Assembly (NCBI GenBank): GCA_934486755.1
Contig: CAKSQT010000080.1
Coordinates: 1 to 7,193 of the forward strand
Length of the DNA stretch: 7,193 nucleotides
Direction of reading: 5' to 3'
From: an uncultured Eubacteriales bacterium
GTDB taxonomy: Bacteria > Bacillota > Clostridia > Oscillospirales > Acutalibacteraceae
Shown here: in pieces, positions 1-5,182 of the stretch
Layout: each line of letters starts with the position of its first letter
How positions within the stretch are numbered: the stretch's first letter is position 1
Notes under the pieces: generated by a model
What the model was told of the DNA's origin: nothing
What the model saw: only the letters and a program-made list of their open reading frames with translations
The model's database searches: none
Program-made: the position numbers and the translations under genes

Positions 1-715
1 AAACACTACTATGGATCAGCTCGGAAAAGCACGTCAGGTAAAGGTTACAAAAGAAAATACAATTATTGTTGACGGCGCGGGTGATTCTGTTGCCATTAAA
101 GACCGTGTTGCTCAGATAAGAAACGAGCTTGCCGTTACTACGTCTGACTTTGACAAAGAAAAGTTGCAGGAGCGCCTTGCTAAGCTCGCAGGCGGAGTTG
201 CTGTTATCAAGGTCGGCGCCGCTACCGAGATTGAAATGAAAGATAAGAAGCTCAGAATTGAAGACGCGCTTTCGGCTACCAAGGCCGCTGTCGAAGAAGG
301 TATAGTTGCGGGCGGCGGTGTTGCCCTTATCAACACTATTCCGTCAGTAAAAGCTCTTCTTGACAATACCGACGGCGACGAAAAAACGGGCGTTAATATC
401 GTTCTGAAATCACTTGAAGCTCCGATACGCCAGATTGCGTTCAACGCAGGCATAGAAGGCTCTGTAATTGTTGATAAGATCGTAAACAGCGGTAAAGTCA
501 ACTACGGATTTGACGCGTACAATGAAGTTTATACCGATATGATAGACGCAGGAATAGTTGACCCGACAAAGGTTACGCGTTCCGCACTTGAAAACGCCGC
601 TTCTGTTGCTTCTATGGTTCTCACAACCGAGAGCCTTGTTGCAGATAAGAAAGAAGACGCCGCAGCTGCTAACGCGGCAGCAGCCGCCGCTGCGCAGGCA
701 GGCGGAATGTATTAA
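1..715 (+). CDS. groL: Chaperonin GroEL, C-terminal part (5' end outside window)
   Basis: This is the C-terminal portion of the 60-kDa chaperonin, which forms the double-ring ATP-driven folding chamber in the cytoplasm with GroES. The frame is open from base 2 and ends with TAA at 713-715. It covers the end of the apical domain, the intermediate domain and the C-terminal half of the equatorial domain. Visible family signatures are EKLQERLAKLAGGVAVIKVG, the catalytic aspartate in IEDALSATKAA (codon 263-265, equivalent to E. coli Asp398), the AGGGVAL nucleotide-site loop, and GIVDPTKVTRSAL with the equivalent of Asp495. The tail is alanine-rich and ends AGGMY rather than in repeated GGM units. 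groES would be expected upstream, outside the window. The gene is closed by a strong terminator. The identification is secure; only the missing N-terminus is unseen. Confidence 0.98.
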   Translation, partial: NTTMDQLGKARQVKVTKENTIIVDGAGDSVAIKDRVAQIRNELAVTTSDFDKEKLQERLAKLAGGVAVIKVGAATEIEMKDKKLRIEDALSATKAAVEEGIVAGGGVALINTIPSVKALLDNTDGDEKTGVNIVLKSLEAPIRQIAFNAGIEGSVIVDKIVNSGKVNYGFDAYNEVYTDMIDAGIVDPTKVTRSALENAASVASMVLTTESLVADKKEDAAAANAAAAAAAQAGGMY

Positions 716-732
716 TTCCCCCGCAAAATTTT

Positions 733-770
733 ATACGGATACAGGTCGAATTCCTGTATCCGTATTTTGT
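733..770 (+). terminator. Rho-independent terminator after groL
   Basis: A perfect 13-bp inverted repeat (733-745 pairing with 753-765, stem ATACGGATACAGG) encloses a 7-base loop and runs into TTTGTGTT. It lies 17 bases after the groL stop codon. An AAAATTTT run directly upstream of the stem could lengthen the structure a little. The T tract is short and interrupted, so some read-through into rpe is possible. Confidence 0.88.
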
Positions 771-802
771 GTTAATTACCGTCGCAAAAGAAAGGAATAT
801 TT

Positions 803-1447
803 ATGATTAAAATTTCGCCTTCCGTTTTGACTTCTGATTTTCTTGAATTAAAGGACTCTGTTAAAAAACTTGAAGATGCAGGCGTTGATATGCTCCATCT
901 TGACGTTATGGACGGAGAATTTGTGCCGAACATTTCTTTCGGCAATCCTGTCATCAAGTCGATAGCAAAGCATACGGATCTGCCGCTTGACGTACATCTA
1001 ATGATTGACAGACCGCATAGATACATACGCGAGTTTGCCGAATATGCCGATTATTTGGGTTTTCACTATGAGGCTGGCAGCGATGTTGCCGAAACGCTTA
1101 AAATAATACGTGAATGCGGTTGTAAGTCCTGCCTTACTATAAAACCGTGTACCGAACCCGAAGAAATATATTCTTATTTGCCGCTGTGCGATATGGTTCT
1201 CGTAATGTCGGTTGAGCCTGGATTCGGCGGGCAAAAATTTTTAACCTCCGCTCTTGAAAAATTAAGAAAGTTAAATGCCGAAATCAAAAGACAGGGCTTA
1301 AACATTGAACTTGAAGTTGACGGCGGCATAAACGCGCAAACGGCACCCCTTGCCGTCGAAGCGGGGGCGACTGTTTTAGTCGCGGGTAATTATATTTTTT
1401 CTGCCGATGATATGTCGTCGCGCGTTGCCGAAATTAAAAATCTCTGA
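803..1447 (+). CDS. rpe: Ribulose-phosphate 3-epimerase
   Basis: This cytoplasmic TIM-barrel enzyme interconverts D-ribulose 5-phosphate and D-xylulose 5-phosphate in the non-oxidative pentose phosphate pathway. The length of 214 residues is normal for the family. The expected active-site residues are present in order: Ser7 in ISPSVL, metal ligands His32 and Asp34 in LHLDVMDGEFVPNISFG, His65 in LDVHLMI, and Asp173 in LEVDGGIN. The phosphate-loop motif MSVEPGFGGQKF is at 135-146. The ATG at 803 is preceded by AAGAAAGGAAT at correct spacing. Only 32 bases separate the gene from the groL terminator, and I see no convincing promoter in them, so it may depend on read-through or on a promoter hidden near the hairpin. 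Its 3' end overlaps the convergent mecA-like gene by 14 bp. Confidence 0.97.
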   Translation: MIKISPSVLTSDFLELKDSVKKLEDAGVDMLHLDVMDGEFVPNISFGNPVIKSIAKHTDLPLDVHLMIDRPHRYIREFAEYADYLGFHYEAGSDVAETLKIIRECGCKSCLTIKPCTEPEEIYSYLPLCDMVLVMSVEPGFGGQKFLTSALEKLRKLNAEIKRQGLNIELEVDGGINAQTAPLAVEAGATVLVAGNYIFSADDMSSRVAEIKNL

Positions 1448-1988
1448 TAAATGCCCTTCCGATTACGGAGATTGCGTCGTTTTCAGCCAAGAGAACGCCG
1501 TGTTCCTTTACAAATTCTATGTCTAGCTCCGATAAGCTGTCGCAATCGGAAAATTCGCGTATAAAGGAACACATTTTTTGTGTATCGTACACCGTAATAA
1601 CAAGCGCGTATTTGCCGCTTATTCTGTATAATGAACTTGCGGCACCTGCTGAACGGTAAGTTTTGTATATGTGAACCGCCGCGTCCAGCATTTTTTCGCT
1701 GTCATCAAATACTGCAACAATTTTTTGCTTTTTTTCTCTTGATTTCTCACCGAGTTGGCTTAGCAATATTTCACAACCGCCTGATATTAATGATTTTATT
1801 TCTATGTTAAGCGTTGATGAATCGTCGGCAAGATCACAGTTAAGAGAATCCTTAATTAGCATCGCGAGAGCTATTTTTGTCCTGTAACTTCCTGAGATTA
1901 TATTCTCATATCCTCCGAAATACAACATTACCTCTTTATCCGAGAGCGAAATTTTGATTTTGGTTTTACTTAGTTTGCTTACGGTCAT
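1434..1988 (-). CDS. mecA: MecA-family adaptor protein (ClpC adaptor / negative regulator of competence)
   Basis: This is a 184-residue protein resembling MecA, the adaptor that delivers substrates to the ClpCP protease in Firmicutes. The N-terminal region (about 1-80) has the short strand-rich pattern of the substrate-binding domain. A lysine-rich linker (about 81-89) follows, then a C-terminal domain (about 90-184). That domain carries the most recognisable family segments: the VFDDSEKMLDAAVHIY helix, SSLYRISGKYALVITVYD, and EHGVLLAENDAISVIGRAF near the end. B. subtilis MecA, from memory, is longer (about 218 residues), mainly because of a longer acidic linker. The ATG at 1986-1988 has GGAGGT seven bases upstream (minus strand). 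A sigma-A-like promoter lies at 2033-2061. The family call rests on motif recall and not on a search; specific substrates cannot be inferred, and competence control is not implied in this organism. Confidence 0.8.
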   Translation of the reverse strand: MTVSKLSKTKIKISLSDKEVMLYFGGYENIISGSYRTKIALAMLIKDSLNCDLADDSSTLNIEIKSLISGGCEILLSQLGEKSREKKQKIVAVFDDSEKMLDAAVHIYKTYRSAGAASSLYRISGKYALVITVYDTQKMCSFIREFSDCDSLSELDIEFVKEHGVLLAENDAISVIGRAFIRDF

Positions 1989-2032
1989 AAATCAACCTCC
2001 ATGCGTTGCCACACGGCGAGTTTTAATTGTGC

Positions 2033-2061
2033 ATTATGTATTGTATTAGAGATACAGTCAA
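2033..2061 (-). promoter_or_regulatory. Sigma-A promoter for the mecA-like gene
   Basis: On the minus strand, TTGACT (2056-2061) is followed by exactly 17 bases and then CATAAT (2033-2038), matching TTGACA and TATAAT at five of six positions each. The predicted start is near 2026, giving a leader of about 38 bases to the mecA-like ATG. The spacer contains a 5-bp inverted repeat (2042-2046 / 2052-2056) too short to interpret. The same interval must also hold any promoter for the rightward genes. Confidence 0.72.
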
Positions 2062-2106
2062 TAATATTCATAGAGGATCGGAATTTTATTCAAAGCGGGG
2101 TCAATT

Positions 2107-2244
2107 ATGAAAAAAGACTGTATTGAAAAAAACGAAAAAAACGGTTTGCGCTTGTTTTTTAAGGCGATGTGGTATACTGCCGCCGTAATTATTCTAATCG
2201 GAATCGGTTATTTTTGTGCAGGATATTTTTCAGGCACATTATAA
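2107..2244 (+). CDS. Small single-pass membrane protein, 45 residues, function unknown
   Basis: This ORF of 45 codons plus TAA begins with ATG at 2107, behind a modest GCGGGGT ribosome binding site. Its first 20 residues are polar and lysine-rich (MKKDCIEKNEKNG), followed by one hydrophobic segment at about residues 22-41 (YTAAVIILIGIGYFCAGYF). That is the shape of a small membrane protein with a cytoplasmic basic N-terminus. It stops 24 bases before the phosphohexomutase start, in the same direction, so the two are probably co-transcribed. I do not recognise the family. In its favour are its fit in an otherwise empty gap, the sharp polar-to-hydrophobic layout and the operon-like spacing. Against it are its small size and weak ribosome site. 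Any role linked to sugar-phosphate metabolism would be guesswork from position. Confidence 0.6.
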   Translation: MKKDCIEKNEKNGLRLFFKAMWYTAAVIILIGIGYFCAGYFSGTL

Positions 2245-2268
2245 TATATTAAAACACGGAGGAAGTTT

Positions 2269-3747
2269 ATGAGTTATAAAGAGTTAAAAAGCGGAACGGA
2301 TATACGGGGTGTAGCGAGCGATCATCTCGGTAATGCCGTAAACCTTACAAATGATGCGGTATACGATATTACCGCGGCATTTGTTGTCTGGCTTGTAAAT
2401 AAAACAGGAATTACATCTGATAAATTAAAAATAGCCGTCGGTCACGATTCGCGTATCACGGCAAGCGCCATTTCGTCAAATGTTGTTAAGGCGCTTATTA
2501 ATGCGGGCGTTACGATTATAAACTGCGGACTTGCGTCTACCCCTGCAATGTTTATGACTACTGTTGATTTGAATACCGACGCCGCTATACAGATAACCGC
2601 AAGCCATCACCCGTCCGACCGAAACGGTCTTAAATTCTTTATTCCCTCGGGAGGATTGGAGGGTTCTGATATCTCTGAAATTTTGGACATTGCGGACAGA
2701 AAAGAAGAAATCATTTGCAACAGAGCAGGCTCTGTGACCGATGTAAACTATATGTCTGCTTACGCCGCACGGTTGAGAAAAATGATATGCGACGCTGTGG
2801 GTGTCAGCGAAACCGATAAGCCTTTAAACGGTTATAAGATAGTTGTTGACGCAGGCAACGGCGTCGGCGGATTTTACGCCTATAATGTACTTCAAGCGCT
2901 CGGCGCCGATATAACGGGAAGCAGATTTTTAAAGCCTGACGGTATGTTCCCAAATCATATACCCAATCCCGAAAATAAACAGGCTATGGAAAGTATCTGC
3001 AACGCCGTAAAGGAAGCGGGGGCTGACCTCGGTTTGATTTTTGATACCGACGTTGACCGCGCAGGCTGTGTAGGAGCAGACGGAGTTGAGATAAACCGCA
3101 ACCGTTTAATCGCTCTTGCCGCTTACATAGCCACACGCAACTGCAAAAATGCTACTATCGTGACAGATTCGGTGACTTCTGACGGTCTTAAAAAATACAT
3201 TGAAGACGAGCTTCATTGCAAGCATTACCGCTATCGCAGAGGTTATAAGAATGTTATAGATAAAGCGATAGAACTTTGTGAGGAGGGCATTGAATGTCCG
3301 CTTGCAATCGAAACTTCCGGTCACGCCGCACTTAAAGAAAACTATTTTCTCGACGACGGCGCATACCTCGTTACAAAGATTGTAATTGAGCTTGCTAAGG
3401 GCAGTAACATTGAAAAAATATTAGAACCGCTTGAAATGCCCGCAGAAGAAAAGGAATGCCGCTTTAATATTATTGAAAACGATTTCAGGGCATACGGTGA
3501 GTATGTTATAAATGAACTCGAAAAATATGCTGAAAACGAGTCTGATTTTGTTGTAGCCGACGATAATAGGGAAGGCGTCAGGGTTTCAACCCCCAACGGC
3601 TGGTTTTTGTTACGTTTAAGCGTTCACGACCCTGTAATGCCTATGAATTTTGAGAGCAATACAGTAGGCGGAATAGAAAAAGACATTGAAAAAATCAAAC
3701 CCTTTTTTGAAAGATTTGATAAACTTGACTGTTCGTCTCTTGGTTAA
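2269..3747 (+). CDS. Phosphoglucomutase/phosphomannomutase (alpha-D-phosphohexomutase superfamily)
   Basis: This cytoplasmic enzyme interconverts hexose 1-phosphate and hexose 6-phosphate, feeding nucleotide-sugar, cell-envelope and glycogen precursors. Its 492 residues hold the four-domain layout. SGTDIRG is at 8-14. The phosphoserine loop ITASHHP at 109-115 has catalytic Ser112. The Mg-binding loop DTDVDR at 259-264 supplies Asp259, Asp261 and Asp263. The sugar-binding loop ETSGH is at 348-352. The phosphate-binding C-terminal domain has EGVRVS at 435-440 and GWFLLRLSVHDPVMPMN at 444-460. That last region differs from the RxSGTEP form of standard PGM/PMM enzymes and, from memory, resembles a distinct subfamily that includes plant plastid-type homologues. 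Substrate preference (glucose or mannose) cannot be decided. The start ATG has ACGGAGGAAG upstream. The gene follows the 45-residue ORF and ends inside the bidirectional terminator. Confidence 0.93.
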   Translation: MSYKELKSGTDIRGVASDHLGNAVNLTNDAVYDITAAFVVWLVNKTGITSDKLKIAVGHDSRITASAISSNVVKALINAGVTIINCGLASTPAMFMTTVDLNTDAAIQITASHHPSDRNGLKFFIPSGGLEGSDISEILDIADRKEEIICNRAGSVTDVNYMSAYAARLRKMICDAVGVSETDKPLNGYKIVVDAGNGVGGFYAYNVLQALGADITGSRFLKPDGMFPNHIPNPENKQAMESICNAVKEAGADLGLIFDTDVDRAGCVGADGVEINRNRLIALAAYIATRNCKNATIVTDSVTSDGLKKYIEDELHCKHYRYRRGYKNVIDKAIELCEEGIECPLAIETSGHAALKENYFLDDGAYLVTKIVIELAKGSNIEKILEPLEMPAEEKECRFNIIENDFRAYGEYVINELEKYAENESDFVVADDNREGVRVSTPNGWFLLRLSVHDPVMPMNFESNTVGGIEKDIEKIKPFFERFDKLDCSSLG

Positions 3748-3800
3748 AATTGTCCCGAGTTGTGCCGACATAACGTCGGCGCCTCGGGACAATTTTCATT
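3746..3800. terminator. Bidirectional terminator between convergent genes
   Basis: A 14-bp perfect stem (3746-3759 with 3783-3796, AAAATTGTCCCGAG) continues after a 2-base bulge into a further 8 bp (3762-3769 with 3775-3782, one G-T pair) around the 5-base loop ATAAC. The first arm overlaps the mutase stop codon (3745-3747). The other end lies 7 bases from the stop of the cysteine-rich gene on the minus strand. Both strands leave the stem with TTTT runs, so it should serve both genes. Confidence 0.88.
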
Positions 3801-3803
3801 TGC

Positions 3804-4640
3804 TTATGATTCGGAATTACCGCAGCAGCAACCAAAGCATCCGCTGTCCGCAATATCGCAGGGTCTCGGCGGGAAGAAGTCGTCTGTCGGGAACTTGATT
3901 TTACGGAATGTGTCGCACGGTTGGTCGGTTGTATCGTCACACTGTTTTTCAGGAATACAGAAATCATATACAGGTATGAGCATCTGCACATTGCGTATAA
4001 GCTGTATTATTGTAAACAAACCGAGTGTTACATATATGGTCGGATCACCGTTCTGCAAATCAGTTACCACATTTCCGCCTATGCAATCGCATATACTCTT
4101 GGGAATACAGCGTACATTTTCGTAACAGTCGCGAACTTCGCCTTTGCGGGCTGAAAGCGGTACGGGGTCAACAGCCTGAACAACGCATTTAGGCATATTT
4201 GAAGATGTGCGTACTCTGCAATCGCAGTTGCCGTCTTCGTCGTTCATTACGCTTGAAAATACCTTAACGTTACCGTCGCTGCCGAATAGTATCACCTTTT
4301 TGCTGAACGATGAAATACCCCTTACCTGTTGCGGGCAGGCATGCGGAGCCATAAAAAGGTCAAATTCCAAGAGGAAGAAGAACGTCAGGTCGCAGGAATA
4401 AAAACCTTTGTTGAAATTTACAGGTTCAACATTAATAAAGACGTTAAGTACTTCGGCGGAGCGCAAACGCACGCTTATTGCGTTGTTTACCATTGACTGT
4501 GCCTGCGGCAAAAAGAAACATCTTAGATCTTCAAGGCAATCACGGTCACAGCAAGAGTCGTAAACTCTGCCTGCATCAATGCATACTGCTTCTTTGAAGC
4601 AATCGTTTTCGGGCGGGCAGCCGTTTTTTGTATCTGCCAT
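3804..4640 (-). CDS. Cysteine-rich conserved clostridial protein of unknown function
   Basis: This 278-residue protein has 24 cysteines spread along its length. They include clusters YDSCCDRDCLEDLRC (27-41), CDC (139-141), CDC (184-186), FCIPEKQC (227-234) and a C-terminal CFGCCC (268-273). There is no obvious signal peptide or membrane helix; the N-terminus MADTKNGCPP is polar. The remainder has an amphipathic beta-like pattern (NVFINVEPVNFNKGFYSCD, KKVILFGSDGNVKVFSS). From memory, related cysteine-rich proteins of unknown function with the VYDSC-DRDCLEDLR and YDFCIPEK blocks occur widely in spore-forming Clostridia. A spore-coat, metal-binding or disulfide-linked role is possible but is inference only. 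The ATG at 4638-4640 has AGGAGG seven bases upstream. It is transcribed away from the ATP synthase operon and has its own promoter region with a palindrome. Confidence 0.85.
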   Translation of the reverse strand: MADTKNGCPPENDCFKEAVCIDAGRVYDSCCDRDCLEDLRCFFLPQAQSMVNNAISVRLRSAEVLNVFINVEPVNFNKGFYSCDLTFFFLLEFDLFMAPHACPQQVRGISSFSKKVILFGSDGNVKVFSSVMNDEDGNCDCRVRTSSNMPKCVVQAVDPVPLSARKGEVRDCYENVRCIPKSICDCIGGNVVTDLQNGDPTIYVTLGLFTIIQLIRNVQMLIPVYDFCIPEKQCDDTTDQPCDTFRKIKFPTDDFFPPRPCDIADSGCFGCCCGNSES

Positions 4641-4658
4641 ATAAAAGCCTCCTATTAA

Positions 4659-4683
4659 ATTATTGAAGAATTACTTCAATAAT
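4659..4683. repeat. Perfect 10-bp inverted repeat at the start of the cysteine-rich gene
   Basis: ATTATTGAAG (4659-4668) and CTTCAATAAT (4674-4683) are perfect inverted copies around a 5-base centre. The right arm touches the predicted -10 element of the minus-strand promoter, and the predicted transcription start falls inside that arm. The complete hairpin would therefore probably not be transcribed. A DNA operator for a dimeric regulator fits better than an RNA structure, but no regulator family is recognised. Confidence 0.55.
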
Positions 4684-4712
4684 ATAATATGAATAAGGTT
4701 AATTTAGGTGAA
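4683..4712 (-). promoter_or_regulatory. Candidate promoter for the cysteine-rich gene (sigma-A or sigma-K reading)
   Basis: Two readings overlap on the minus strand. The sigma-A reading is TTCACC (4707-4712), 17 bases, TATTAT (4684-4689). The sporulation sigma-K reading is AC (4708-4709), 16 bases, CATATTATA (4683-4691), which fits the CATANNNTA -10 consensus exactly. The DNA is AT-rich, so chance matches are likely and the sigma factor cannot be assigned from sequence. Either promoter would give a leader of roughly 35 bases before the ATG at 4640. Confidence 0.45.
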
Positions 4713-4819
4713 AAAACAGTTTTATTTGTTTGCATTATTCTGATTGGCGCATAATTCCGCCTGACAAAAAATTAACAAAAACTTTTTGATTTTACACACA
4801 ATAATCTATATTTTATATA

Positions 4820-4848
4820 TTGACAACCAATTAAAAAAGGACTAAAAT
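4820..4848 (+). promoter_or_regulatory. Sigma-A promoter of the ATP synthase operon
   Basis: A perfect TTGACA (4820-4825) is followed by exactly 17 bases and TAAAAT (4843-4848). The predicted start is near 4855, only about 22 bases before the first operon ATG, and an AAGGGGGT ribosome site (4863-4870) sits in between. A-tract and T-tract DNA at 4764-4820 could act as an UP element. The rest of the 236-bp intergenic region (4641-4876) holds no gene that I can support. No terminator is evident before this promoter, as expected between divergent genes. Confidence 0.85.
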
Positions 4849-4876
4849 TAGGTATCAAAAATAAGGGGGTAATAGA

Positions 4877-5143
4877 ATGTTGGGTTTTGTTATCGCTTTA
4901 TTGTTTGGTTTGGCACAGATGTTCTTGTTAAGCAAAATGCTTAAAGGCGCTACGTCGGGGAATATAAGGGTTCTTGCGGTATATCTTGCCGCAAAGCTGG
5001 TTGCTTATATAGCGGCTGTTTTGCTGGTCTTGCTTGTATTTCCTAACAGTTTGATTGCATGTGCCTGCGGGTATGCGGCAGGTTTGCCGATAGGGGCAAT
5101 AGTATATTTTATTTGCTTTTGCTTTAAACGCCCGCAAAAATAA
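4877..5143 (+). CDS. Small membrane protein heading the ATP synthase operon (AtpI-position)
   Basis: This 88-residue, strongly hydrophobic protein has three predicted membrane segments, at about 2-21, 32-54 and 58-82, and a basic C-terminus KRPQK. The loop between segments one and two is short and polar (SKMLKGATSGN). It is the first gene after the operon promoter and precedes subunit a, the position usually taken by atpI, whose product helps c-ring assembly or ion handling in other bacteria. AtpI proteins are usually longer, about 120 residues with four segments, and I do not see a decisive AtpI motif, so the assignment rests mainly on position and topology. The start ATG has AAGGGGGT seven bases upstream. 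It ends 39 bases before the proposed start of subunit a. Confidence 0.75.
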   Translation: MLGFVIALLFGLAQMFLLSKMLKGATSGNIRVLAVYLAAKLVAYIAAVLLVLLVFPNSLIACACGYAAGLPIGAIVYFICFCFKRPQK

Positions 5144-5165
5144 GAATATCATTTCAACAGTACAT

Positions 5166-5178
5166 AAAGGAGCTGATC
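5166..5178 (+). promoter_or_regulatory. Extended Shine-Dalgarno that decides the subunit a start
   Basis: AAAGGAGCTGATC matches the full anti-Shine-Dalgarno complement AAAGGAGGTGATC at 12 of 13 positions. No ATG, GTG or TTG follows within normal distance. The only sensible codon in the subunit a frame is ACG at 5183, ten bases after AAAGGAG. The ATG at 5315 is 142 bases away and has no comparable site. Confidence 0.75.
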
Positions 5179-5182
5179 TGCT

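Noticed and set aside
112..501. Minus-strand ORF inside groL
   Set aside because: It is a shadow of the groL coding frame with low-complexity Ser/Ala-rich translation and no protein-family features.
2042..2056. TGTAT/ATACA inverted repeat in the mecA-like promoter spacer
   Set aside because: Only 5 bp per arm in AT-rich DNA, so too short to support an operator.
2041..2070. Rightward promoter TTGTAT with TATTCA for the small ORF and mutase
   Set aside because: Weak matches with an 18-base spacer in AT-rich sequence. A promoter must exist in or near this gap but this one cannot be supported.
3760..4125. Plus-strand ORFs opposite the cysteine-rich gene
   Set aside because: They begin in the terminator hairpin or lack ribosome sites, and lie antisense to a gene with clear coding features.
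4746..4761. GGCG/CGCC potential hairpin in the intergenic region
   Set aside because: A 4-bp stem with an 8-base loop and no T run. Not a credible terminator or riboswitch.
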